DNA from: Strongylocentrotus droebachiensis
Lineage: Eukaryota; Echinodermata; Echinoidea; Camarodonta; Strongylocentrotidae
Length of the DNA: 64,000 nucleotides
Assembly: GCA_035222895.1 (NCBI GenBank)
Contig: JAVYIG010000169.1
Span: 682,001 to 746,000, forward strand
Reading direction: 5' to 3'
Shown here: positions 33,316 through 45,745 of the stretch, piece by piece
Layout: each line of letters begins with the position of its first letter
Position numbering within the stretch: position 1 is the first letter of the stretch
Made by a program: the position numbers and the translations under genes
The notes under the pieces: generated by a model
Told to the model about the DNA's origin: nothing
Database searches by the model: none
Seen by the model: only the letters and a program-made list of their open reading frames with translations

Positions 33316-36300
33316 TTGCAAGCCCTACATACAATATTCAGATATTTTTTTAACTGGCATTTTTGGTTAAAATGGTTTAGGAAACATATCTTTATCAATT
33401 TGCACGAAAATCCCTTTTTACCGAAGTATTACAACACCAGCTTATTAAGATAAACACATAAGATAAACATACAATCAGTGACTATAAAAAGATGACAATT
33501 TCGATTTTCGTAGCCGATAGTTCAAAGCTTTGATGGAGAGGTGGTAGAATTTGTACAACACCCAGGCTATATATCACAATGAGCTACAAGAATCTATACA
33601 TTAAATACAACACAAAATATTCAAAAAGACGACCAGAATTAATACTTTAACACTATGTATGAAACCCAAAGATAGCGGAAAATAAATAAACAAATCAATA
33701 TTAGAAAAAACTTCATATACAATCATGGGGAAGAAAAATATCATCACTTGCAAGCCTAACAGAAAATGTTCAAGCCTTTATCTTTAACTGGAATTTACGG
33801 ATACAATTCTTTACGAAACATATCTATATCATTGGGCACGAATATTCTGTTTTACCAAAGTATTTTACAACAGTACATTTTAGTAAAAACAAACACAAAA
33901 GACTAACATCCATTCCGTGACTTCATGAAAGATTAAAAATTAAATCTCAAATTGATGGTTTGAATATATCATGGATAGGTGGTAGCAGCTCAGAACACTG
34001 GAGCATTCTATCGCGGTGAGCTACAAAATATTTAAAGCAAAAAAAAAAAAAAAAATTCAGATAGAAGACCAGAAAATATAGAGAAAACATGTAGGAATTT
34101 TGTTAGATATTTACCAACTTTGAACAAATACCAAGAGTGAAGGAAAATAGTTGAAGATGAACAGTATATTAAAAGTCATATACAAAAAATACTAATCCAT
34201 ATAATTTCTCTTTCTTCATGGGGAAGAAGGATATCATCAGTTGCAAGCCTAACAGAAAATGTTCAAGCCTTTATTTTTAACTGGAATTTACGGATACAAT
34301 TCTTTACGAAACATATCTATATCATTAGGCACGAATATTCTTTTTTGCCAAAGTGTTTTACAACAGTACATTATAGTAAAAACAAACACAAAAGACTTAT
34401 ATTCATTCCTTGACTTCATAAAAGATTAAAAGTTAAATCTCAAATCGATGGTTTCAAATATATCATAGATAGGTGGACGCAGCTCACAACATCCTAGCAT
34501 TCTATCTCTTGGTGAGCTACAAAATATTTGAAGCGAAAACAAAGACAAAGATTCAGATGGAAGACCAGAAAATATAAAGAAAATATATAGGAATTTAGTT
34601 GAATACTTACCAACTTTGAACAAATACCAAGAGTAAAAGCAAAAATTGAAAATAAACAGTAGATTACAATTCATATACAAACAATTATAATCTATATCAT
34701 TTCTCTTTCTTTATAGGGAAGAAGGATATCATCAGTTGCAAGCCTAGCAGAAAATGTTCAAGCCTTCATCTTTAACTGGAATAAATGGATACATTCCTTA
34801 ACAAAACATATCTATGTCATTGGGCACGAATATTCTGTTTTGCCAAAGTGTTTTACAACAGTACATTGTAGTAAAAACAAACACAACAAACTAATATTTA
34901 TTCCTTGACTTCATAAAAGATTAAAAGTTAAATCTCAAATCGATAGTTTGAAATATATCATAGATAGGTGGTAGCAGCTCACAACACCCTAGCATTCTAT
35001 CGTTGTGAGCTACAAAATATTTAAAGCGAAAACTAAGAAAGAGATTCAGATAGAAGATCAGAACATATAAAGAAAATATATAGGAATTTAGTAAAATACT
35101 TACCAACTTTGAACAAATACCAAGAGTAAAAGCAAAAATTGAAAATAAACAGTAGATTACAATTCATATACAAATAACATTAACCCATATCATTTCTCTT
35201 TCTTCATGGGGAAGAAGGATATCATCAGTTGCAAGCCTTACAGAAAATATTCAGATCTTTCTTTAACCGGCATTTTTGGTTAATCTGGTTTAGGAAACAT
35301 ATCTTTATCAATTTGCACGAAAATCCCTTTTTACCGAAGTATTACAACACCAGCTTATTAAAATAAACACATAAGATAAACATACGATCAGTGACTATAA
35401 AAAATTGACAATTTCGATTTTCGTAGCCGATAGTTCAAAGCTTTGATGGAGAGGTGGTAGAATTTGTACAACACCCAGGCTATATATCATGGTAAGCTAC
35501 AAAAATCTATACATTGAATACAACACAAACTATTCAAAAAGAAGACCAGAATTAATACTTTAACACTATTTATGAAACCCAAAGATAGTGGAAAATAGAT
35601 AAACAAATCAATATTAGAATACACTTCATATACAATCATGGGGAAGAAGGATATCATCACTTGCAACCCTAACAGAAAATGTTCGAGCCTTTATCTTTAA
35701 CTGGCAATTATTGATACAATCGTTTACGAAACATATCTATATCATTGGGCACGAATATTCTGTTTTACCAAAGTATTTTACAACAGTACATTATAGTAAA
35801 AACAAACACAAAAGACTAACATCAATTACGTGACTTCATGAAACATTAAAAATTAAATCTCAAATTGATGGTTTGAATATAATCATGGATAGGTGGTAGC
35901 AGCTCACAACACCCTAGCATTCTATCGTGGTGAGCTACAAAATATTTAAAGCAACAATGAAGAAAAATATTCAGATAAAAGACCAGAAAATATAAAGAAA
36001 ACATATAAGAATCTAGTTAGATACTTACCAGCTTTAAACAAATACCAAGAGTAAAGGAAAATAGTTGAAGATAAACAGTAGATTACAATTCATATACAAG
36101 TAATACTAATCCATATCATTTCTCTTCCTTCATGGGGAAGAAGGATATCATCAGTTGCAAGCCTAACAGAAAATGTTCAAAACTTTATTTTCAACTGGAA
36201 TGTACGGATACAATCCTTTACGAAACATATCTATATCATTGGGCACGAATATTCTGTTTTAACAAAGTATTTACCACAGTACATTATAATAAAAACAAAC

Positions 36301-39300
36301 ACAAAAGACTAACATCCATACCGTGACTTCATGAAAGATTAAAAATTAAATCTCAAATGGATGGTTTGAATATATCATGGATAGGTGGTAGCAGCTTAGA
36401 ACACCCTAGCATTCTATCGTGGTGAGCTACAAAATATTTAGAGCGAAAACGAAGAAAAAGATTCAGATAAAAGAACAGAAAATATAAAGAAAACATATAC
36501 AAATTTAGTTAGATACTTACCAGCTTCGAACAAATACCAAGAGTAAATGAAAATAGTTGAAAATAAACAGTAGATTACAATTCATATACAACAAATTCTA
36601 ATCTATATCATTTCTCTTTCTTTATGGGGAAGAAGGATATCATCAGTTGCAAGCCTAGCAGAAAATGTTCAAGCCTTCATCTTTAACTGGAATTAATGGA
36701 TACATTCCTTAACGAAACATATCTATATCATTGGGCACGAATATTCTGTTTTACCAAAGTATTTTACAACAGCATATTATAGTAAAATAAACACAAAAGA
36801 CTAACATCCATTCCGTGACTTCATGAAAGATTAAAAATTAAATCTTAAATCCCTGGTTTGAATATATCATGGACGGGTGGTATCAGCTCACAACACCCTA
36901 GCATTCTATCGTGGTGAGCTACAAAATATTTAAAGCGAAAAGGAAGAAAAAGATTCAGAAAGAAGATCAGAACATATAAAGAAAATATAGAGGAATTTAG
37001 TTAGATACTTACCAACTTTGAACAAATACCAAGGGTAAAGGAAAATAGTTGAAGATAAACAGTAGATTATACTTTATGTACAAATAATACTATTCCATAT
37101 CATTTTTCTTTCTTCATGGGGAAGAAGGATATCATCAGTTGCAAGCCTTACAGAAAATATTCAGATTTTTTTTTAACCGGCATTTTTGGTTAAAATGGTT
37201 TAGGAAACATATCTTTATCAATTAGCACGAAAATCCCTTTTTACCGAAGTATTACAACGCCAGCTTATTAAGATAAACACATAAGATAAACATACGATCA
37301 GTGACTATAAAAAATTGACAATTTCGAATTTCGTAGCCGATAGTTCAAAGCTTTGATGGAGAGGAGGTAGAATTTGTACAACACCCAGGCTATATATCAC
37401 GGTGAGCTACAAGAATCTATACATTGAATACAACACAAAATATTCAAAAAGACGACCAGAATTAATACTTTAACACTATGTATGAAACCCAAGGATAGTG
37501 GAAAATAGATAAACAAATCAATATTAGAATACACTTCATATACAATCATGGGGAAGAAGGATATCATCACTTGCAACCCTAACAGAAAATGCTCAAGCCT
37601 TTATCTTTAACTGGCAATCATTGATACAATCGTTTACGAAACATATCTATATCATTGGGCACGAATATTCTGTTTTACCAAAGTATTTTACAACAGTACA
37701 TTATATTAAAAACAAACACAAAAGACTAACATCCATTCCGTGACTTCATGAAAGATTACAAATTAAATCTCAAATTGATGGTTTGAATATATCATGGATA
37801 GGTGGTAGCAGCTCAGAACACCCTAGCATTCTATCGTGGTGAGCTACAAAATATTTAAAGCAAAAATGAAGAAAAAGCTTCAGATAGAAGACCAGAAAAT
37901 ATAAAGAAAACATATATGAATTTAGTTAGATACTTACCAACTTTGAACAAATACCAAGAGTAAAGGAAAATAGTTGAAGATAAACAGTAGATTAAAATTC
38001 ATATACAAATAATACTAATCTATATCATTTCTCTTTCTTAATGGGGAAGAAGGATATCATCAGTTGCAAGCCTAACAGAAAATGTTCAAGCCTTTATTTT
38101 TAACTGGAATTTACGGATACAATCCTTTACGAAACATATCTATATCATTGGGCACGAATATTCTGTTTTAACAAAGTATTTACCACAGTACATTATAATA
38201 AAAACAAACACAAAAGACTAACATCCATACCGTGACTTCATGAAAGATTAAAAATTAAATCTCAAATGGATGGTTTGAATATATCATGGATAGGTGGTAG
38301 CAGCTTAGAACACCCTAGCATTCTATCGTGGTGAGCTACAAAATATTTAGAGCGAAAACGAAGAAAAAGATTCAGATAAAAGAACAGAAAATATAAAGAA
38401 AACATATACAAATTTAGTTAGATACTTACCAGCTTCGAACAAATACCAAGAGTAAATGAAAATAGTTGAAAATAAACAGTAGATTACAATTCATATACAA
38501 CAAATTCTAATCTATATCATTTCTCTTTCTTTATGGGGAAGAAGGATATCATCAGTTGCAAGCCTAGCAGAAAATGTTCAAGCCTTCATCTTTAACTGGA
38601 ATTAATGGATACATTCCTTAACGAAACATATCTATATCATTGGGCACGAATATTCTGTTTTACCAAAGTATTTTACAACAGCACATTATAGTAAAATAAA
38701 CACAAAAGACTAACATCCATTCCGTGACTTCATGAAAGATTAAAAATTAAATCTTAAATCCCTGGTTTGAATATATCATGGACGGGTGGTATCAGCTCAC
38801 AACACCCTAGCATTCTATCGTGGTGAGCTACAAAATATTTAAAGCGAAAAGGAAGAAAAAGATTCAGAAAGAAGATCAGAACATATAAAGAAAATATAGA
38901 GGAATTTAGTTAGATACTTACCAACTTTGAACAAATACCAAGGGTAAAGGAAAATAGTTGAAGATAAACAGTAGATTATACTTTATGTACAAATAATACT
39001 ATTCCATATCATTTTTCTTTCTTCATGGGGAAGAAGGATATCATCAGTTGCAAGCCTTACAGAAAATATTCAGTTTTTTTTTTAACCGGCATTTTTGGTT
39101 AAAATGGTTTAGGAAACATATCTTTATCAATTAGCACGAAAATCCCTTTTTACCGAAGTATTACAACGCCAGCTTATTAAGATAAACACATAAGATAAAC
39201 ATACGATCAGTGACTATAAAAAATTGACAATTTCGAATTTCGTAGCCGATAGTTCAAAGCTTTGATGGAGAGGAGGTAGAATTTGTACAACACCCAGGCT

Positions 39301-39950
39301 ATATATCACGGTGAGCTACAAGAATCTATACATTGAATACAACACAAAATATTCAAAAAGACGACCAGAATTAATACTTTAACACTATGTATGAAACCCA
39401 AGGATAGTGGAAAATAGATAAACAAATCAATATTAGAATACACTTCATATACAATCATGGGGAAGAAGGATATCATCACTTGCAACCCTAACAGAAAATG
39501 CTCAAGCCTTTATCTTTAACTGGCAATCATTGATACAATCGTTTACGAAACATATCTATATCATTGGGCACGAATATTCTGTTTTACCAAAGTATTTTAC
39601 AACAGTACATTATATTAAAAACAAACACAAAAGACTAACATCCATTCCGTGACTTCATGAAAGATTACAAATTAAATCTCAAATTGATGGTTTGAATATA
39701 TCATGGATAGGTGGTAGCAGCTCAGAACACCCTAGCATTCTATCGTGGTGAGCTACAAAATATTTAAAGCAAAAATGAAGAAAAAGCTTCAGATAGAAGA
39801 CCAGAAAATATAAAGAAAACATATATGAATTTAGTTAGATACTTACCAACTTTGAACAAATACCAAGAGTAAAGGAAAATAGTTGAAGATAAACAGTAGA
39901 TTAAAATTCATATACAAATAATACTAATCTATATCATTTCTCTTTCTTAA
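33316..39950. repeat. Higher-order repeat, 4-mer, period about 1,910 bp
   Basis: The matching monomer type sits at 33,316, 35,229, 37,139 and 39,048, giving periods of 1,913, 1,910 and 1,909 bp. The blocks 36,131-38,040 and 38,041-39,950 are nearly identical base for base, including rare variants such as TTTTAACAAAGTATTTACCAC, so the last doubling is very recent, as expected from unequal crossing-over. Confidence 0.92.
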
Positions 39951-42521
39951 TGGGGAAGAAGGATATCATCAGTTGCAAGCCTAACAGAAAATGTTCAAGC
40001 CTTTATTTTTAACTGGAATTTACGGATACAATCCTTTACGAAACATATCTATATCATTGGGCACGAATATTCTTTTTTGCCAAAGTGTTTTACAACAGTA
40101 CATCATAGTAAAAACAAACACAAAAGACTAATATTCATTCCGTGATTTCATGAAAGATTAAAAGTAAAACTTCAAAACCGATGGTTAGAAGTTATCATGG
40201 AAAGGTGGTAGGATTTTTACAAAACCGTATAATTTTATCGGGGGAGCTTAACAAATCTTTAAAGCGAAAAGGTGAAAGAAAATTCAGATAGATGACCAGA
40301 AAAAATACAGGAAATATATAGGAATTTAGTTCAATACTTACCCACTATGAATAAAGACCAAGAGTAAAGGAAAGTAATTGAAAAAAAAACAGTAGATTAC
40401 TCTCCATATACAAATAATAGTTATCCATATCATTTCTCTTTCTTCATGGGATGGAAGGATTTCATCAGTTGCAAGCCTATCAGAAAATGTTCAAGCCTTT
40501 ATTTTTAACTGGAATTTACGGATACAATTCTTTACGAAATATATCTATATCATTGTGCACGAATACTCCTTTTTGCCAAAGTATTAACAACAGTACATTA
40601 TAGTAAAAACAAACATAAAAGATAAACATTCATTCCTTGACTTCATGAAAGATTAAAAATTAAATCTTAAATCGATGGTTTGAAATATATCATGGATAGG
40701 TAGTAGCAGCTCAGAACACCCTATTATTCTATCGTTGTGAGCTACAAACTATTTAAAGCGAAAACGAAGAAGAAGATTCAGATAGAAGATCAGAACATAT
40801 AAAGAAAATATATAGGAATTTAGTTGAATACTTACTTGCTATAAACAAATACCAAGAGTAAAGGAAAATAGTTGAAGATAAACAGTAGATTACACTCCAT
40901 ATACAAATAATACTAGTCCATATAATTTCTTTTTCTTCATGGGGAAGAAGGATATTATCAGTTGCAAGCCTAACAGAAAATGTTCAAGCCTTCATCTTTA
41001 AATGCCATTCATGGATACAATCCTTTACGAAACATATCTACATCATTGGGCACGAATATTCTTTGTTGCCAAAGTATTTTACAACAGTACATTATAGTAA
41101 AAACAAACACAAAAAACTAATATCCATTCCTTGACTTCATTAAATATTACAAATTAAATCTCAAATCAATGGTTGCAAATATATCATGGATAGGTGGTAG
41201 CAGCTCACAACACCCTAGAATTATACCGGTGGAGCTTAAAAAATCTTTAAAGCAAAAACAAGGAAAAGGATTCAGATAGATGACCAGAAAATATAAAGAA
41301 AATATATAGGCATTTAGATGAATACTTACGTGCTATGAACAAAGACCAAGAGTAAAGGAAAATAGTTGAAGATAAACAAAAAAATACAATTAATATACAA
41401 ATAATAATTATCCATATCACTTTTTTTTCTTTTTGGGGAAGAAGGATATCATCAGTTGCAAGCCTTACAGTCAATATTCAAGCCTTTATTTTTAACTGGC
41501 ATTTTTGGTTAAAATGCTTTAGGAAATATATCTTTATCAATGTGCACGAAAATCCCCTTTTACCGAAGTACTACAACAACAGTTTATTGACATAAACACA
41601 TAAGATAGACATAGCGTCAGTGACTTCAAAAATAATTTTGGTAAAATGTGTACATCACCCAGGCGATATATCATGGTGAGCTAAAAGAATCAATACATGG
41701 AATACAACAAAAAATATTCAGAAAGACGACTAGAGTTAATAAAAAAGTTATAATTAAATTGTTAGATGAATACTTACACACTATGTATGAAACCCAAGTG
41801 TAGTGGAAAATAGAATTTTAAAAAGATAGTAGATTACGCTTCATATACAATCATGGAGAAGAAGAATATCATCAGTTAAAATTCTTGCGTAGAGTTTTCA
41901 AGCCCCTATTTTTAAATGGCATTCCTGGTTAAAATGCTTTAGGAAATATATCTTTATCAATGTGCACGAAAATCCCCTTTTACCGAAGTACTACAACAAC
42001 AGTTTATTGACATAAACACATAAGATAGACATAGCGTCAGTGACTTCGAAAATAATTTTGGTAAAATTTGTACATCACCCAGGCGATATATCATGGTGAG
42101 CTAAAAGAATCAATACATGGAATACAACAAAAAATATTCAGAAAGACGACTAGAGTTAATAAAGGAGTTATAATTAAATTGTTAGATGAATACTTACACA
42201 CTATGTATGAAACCCAAGTGTAGTGGAAAATAGAATTTTTAAAAGATAGTAGATTACGCTTCATATACAATCATGGAGAAGAAGAATATCATCAGTTGGA
42301 ATCCTTGCGTAGAGTTTTCAAGCCTCTATTTTTAAATGGCATTCGTGGTTAATTGCGTATAGGAAACATATGGTCATCATTGTGCACGAATAACCCTTTT
42401 TTCCGAAATATTTTAAACAACAATTTATTTATTTATGCGTATAGGAAACATATTGTCATCAATGTGCACGAATAACCATTTTTTCCGAAATATCTTAAAC
42501 AACAATGTATTATGGTAAAAA
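39951..42521. repeat. Array block with a 420-bp near-perfect tandem duplication
   Basis: The monomers at about 41,511-41,930 and 41,931-42,350 are nearly identical (AAATGCTTTAGGAAATATAT in both) with a 420-bp period, shorter than the usual 490 bp because part of the monomer is deleted. A smaller repeat of about 79 bp follows at 42,355-42,500 (GCGTATAGGAAACATAT). Confidence 0.88.
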
Positions 42522-44368
42522 CTATAGCCCTATAGTTAGTTCATAGTTCATATTTCATTTTAGTTCTTCTTCCACAAACTTTAGTACATAAAATTTCAAA
42601 TAAAGTAACTGGAACGGCAGATTATCAATATGACAAACATAATTTGAAGTGCAATAGTATTGTTTAACATACAACTCTTGTTATTAACAATAGAAATTCT
42701 ATAAAAAGTATATGTAAGATCATGTTCTGTACATGAAAGAAAGAGGAGACCTTATAGAAGCTGGGCTTGTTAGAGCAAGGTCCCCAAACAGAATATAATA
42801 CCTAAATGCTTTGATTACTTTGAAGAAAATAATACTTAACAACTTAACTTCCTTTACAGACTAGAAACAATTACATATGGGAAATATTTACAAAAAGAGA
42901 TAGATTGATATATATATGAAAAGGAGAAAATGGGAAGAATATACATAAAGATGGAGAGCGAAGGCGCAAAACAGAACAAAACAACAACAGAGAAAAGTTG
43001 AGAAGGAAGAAAGTTATATGTAGGAAAAATGGCGCTTGTATCCGTCCGGTAACGATAATTTCACTAAGCCACCTGACTATTGGGTAAACAATTCTCCTGT
43101 AATTCATTTACACAAACACTGATTACTTTCAAACCCACTGTACACAGCGAAAATTCGGCATAAGGAGGTTCTTGGTAAAATTAACATTACCATGCTAAAG
43201 CAGAAATGCCGTTATATATAATCAAGTTAACAACAACGGGACCAGGAGTGCTATTCTGCTATATTAACTTTATTGTTATATCGAATCAGGGAGAACATAG
43301 GAAGGAGTGGAATCAAGCCGCTCTCCTTGACTGCATGATTTAAGCCGCCGAAACTTATGCGCTGATCTGCAACTGTGTTGACCAGGTGGTAAGATAAAAG
43401 AGCGCACGTAATATCAGGATTTAGAATTCCTACATCAGAAAATGGTATCCCAGCAACTGTTCGCTGTCCGTTCAATGATTTATCATCAACTGTCGAATGT
43501 GTAGTGAGTAAAACAAGCGAACACAAACTTTATTAATTTCATCCTTTTTCCAACTGCTAAATATAAAAAAACACGCGCTAAACACTTATAGCAAACTCAA
43601 AGTTATCGAAGATTTTAAATTATGGATTAAATGACGGGACATTAAAACATGCACAAAAAAGCACATTATCCTAAAATATTGAGTTTTTTCAGGATCTATT
43701 TTTTCTTTTATCAACTACGGCACATAAATTATAGGAAGGGCGGAGTACTAAATTTGAAAAAACGGTTTGATGCACTATTCCCAATACAATCCCTATATAA
43801 TTTGTATAATTTACACTGACATTTTACCAGTAATTTAATATTGTGTTATAAAAGTAAAACTGGTGCCTGGCCACGCATCGGAAGAGCGGCACGGAGCATG
43901 GAACATCAAAGCCAAGTGGAATGTAACACATCCCATTGTTACGCTTTAGAACTCACGCATGCGTTTAAATAAATTACAAGAGTTTCCACTCCTTCATATT
44001 ACCTCCCCGATCAAATCTCCTTTAACTTCAAAACAATCTCCGAGCATACTTGCATTCGTATATGTGAGACAGCACAAGTATCATCTCAATCATAACTTAT
44101 TCATTGAACCAACCAAACCATTATTACAGAATCTTATTGCTTAAAAGATAATACAAAGGCGGTGATATTGAGAATGGTGGATGGGTATATTTGATTGTCC
44201 AAATCAACGGGTCTTGCCTCTACCACAATCCAGAATGACACAATTTTCCCGTGCACGTACGCGCTAAGACGATCGCGTGCTATGCGTATCGTTAGCAAAA
44301 GGGAAGCACATTCGGAAACGCCCCCCCCCCCCCAAAAAAAAAAAAAAAAAAAAAAAAATGAGGGCAAA
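42522..44368. other. Mixed ~1.85-kb insert in the array
   Basis: A monomer is cut after TATTATGGTAAAAAC and the array resumes at AGAAAATATTTGGAAAGACG (44,369), with part of the monomer lost. 42,522-42,900 on the minus strand resembles a LINE 3' region (GGGGACCTTGCTCTAACAAG, CCCAGCTTCTATAAGGTCTC). 43,251-43,526 holds the best-looking short coding frame of the window (separate entry). The right edge is a run of 13 C and 25 A at 44,321-44,358. The A run sits at the plus-strand end, as a retroposed tail would, but I cannot show that the whole insert is one retrocopy. Confidence 0.55.
43251..43526 (-). pseudogene. Unrecognised coding-like fragment, 91 codons
   Basis: The minus-strand frame includes SLNGQRTVAGIPFSDVGILN, PDITCALLSYHLVNTVADQR and ISFGGLNHAVKESGLIP. 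Unlike other short frames here it has balanced amino-acid composition and higher GC, so it may be a real exon or retrocopied piece of a gene. TCGACAG before TTGATGATAAATC at about 43,494 is a plausible 3' splice site, which would start the exon at VDDKSLNGQ. I do not recognise the protein family. Its neighbours are a LINE-like tail and homopolymer runs, so even if it was once coding it is probably a stranded fragment. Confidence 0.35.
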
Positions 44369-44503
44369 GAAAATATTTGGAAAGACGACCAAAATATATA
44401 AAGGAGCAATAATTTAATTTAGTGAATACTTACGCCCTTTGTACGAAATCCAAGGGTAGAGGAAAACAGATTAAAAATAAATAGTATATTTCACTTCATA
44501 TAC

Positions 44504-44962
44504 TATATATAAGGCTGAAAGGGCACTCAATAAAATGGCTGAAATATCTGGATAGTTTGAAAATCTTAGCGATGAAGAGAAATTTGTTAGCATTATGAAA
44601 CTTGAGAATGGACATATAATTGATCACTTCTGTAAGTATATTAAAACAATCATCAATACTCGAAGGGAATTTTAACATTCCATCTTTCTTTTTCATTTTA
44701 GAACATCAATTAGGAAATCATCATTCCCATTTGTTTTTTTTTATCTTTATTGTCAAACATAGGCTGGTACGTGTCATATAAGTATTTGTTATAATTTAAT
44801 TTACCGCTGTATATACAAGCTACAATTTGTATTGTTAATTTGTGATTACTCGAGAAACTATACCAATCGTTGATTTTCTTGTTTATATGATTGTTTTATA
44901 TATGTATTGTGAAACAGAATGTTCATGTATATAAATGAAGTCTACTAATAAAATTCAAATTC
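44504..44962 (+). mobile_element. 459-bp insert ending in a LINE-type (ATTCAA)n tail
   Basis: The empty monomer reads CTTCATATACAATCATGGGG (for example near 35,626). Here it is split between ATAC at 44,503 and AATCATGGGG at 44,963. The right end is ACTAATAAAATTCAAATTCA, an AATAAA signal with short tandem tail repeats typical of CR1-like 3' ends. A T run near 44,734 with TTTATCTTTATTGTC could be the opposite-strand tail of a second retroposed piece. No coding frame. Confidence 0.55.
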
Positions 44963-45474
44963 AATCATGGGGAAGAAGGATGTCACCAGTTGCGAGCCTT
45001 ACAGATAAATTTGAAGCCTTAATTTTTAACTGGCATTTATGGATACAATGATTTAGCAAACATATTTCATCATTGTGCACGAATATCCCTTTTCCCGAAG
45101 TATTTTACAACACAAATTTATTATAGAAAACCTTTAAAAAAAAGATTAATATCCATTCCGTGACTTCATGAAAGATTAAAAGTAAAGCTTCCTAACCGAT
45201 TGTTGGAAGTTATCGTAGATGGTGGAATGAATGTTACAACATCCAAGCATTCCACCATGGGGAGCTAAACAAAATCTTTAAAGCGAATACAAAGAAATAA
45301 ATTCAGAAAGATGACCAGAACATATTTAAGAAATAAATAGGAACTTACTTGGATACTTAAAGACTATAAAGAAAGACCAAGGGTATAGGAAAATAAATAA
45401 AGATATATAGTAGATTATACTTCATATACAAATAATACTCTATCATTTCTCCATCTTCATGGGAAAGAAGGAAA
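44963..45474. repeat. Array block
   Basis: One monomer with standard landmarks; its donor-like motif near 45,353 is degraded (minus-strand TCT followed by TTAAGT). Confidence 0.85.
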
Positions 45475-45745
45475 ATCTGTGTATGTCAAGGGGGTATTGA
45501 TAACGACCCGTTTACGTGTTGTTACGAATAGATATGAGGTCCTTTACGATTTAAACCAAACAAATAACAACTGACAATGAAGTGTTCAAATTTGCAGCTT
45601 GTATACCTTTCCCCAAAAATGTAAACAATACCAAAAAAGTAAAGTATACGAATCTATTCGTAAAATACTTATAACTACACGTAAAGTGCTCGCAATAACT
45701 CGTAAAAACCAGTAAAGCCATCGTAACATGAAAGGGAAAATGAAA
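45475..45745. other. Small insert with inverted-repeat character
   Basis: It interrupts a monomer after GAAAGAAGGAAAATC, and the array resumes near 45,745 (GAAAGATTAGAATAGATGACC) with most of one monomer missing. TTTACGTGTTGTTACGAATA on the left and its diverged complement on the right (TATTCGTAA...TAACTACACGTAAA) suggest a fold-back element. CGTAAA is repeated several times. Family unknown. Confidence 0.4.

Noticed and set aside
36132-36326. Plus-strand frame MGKKDIISCK... beginning at the conserved ATGGGGAAGAAGG
   Set aside because: The start is conserved but the frame closes at different points and after few codons in most monomers; in many monomers the ATG itself is changed.
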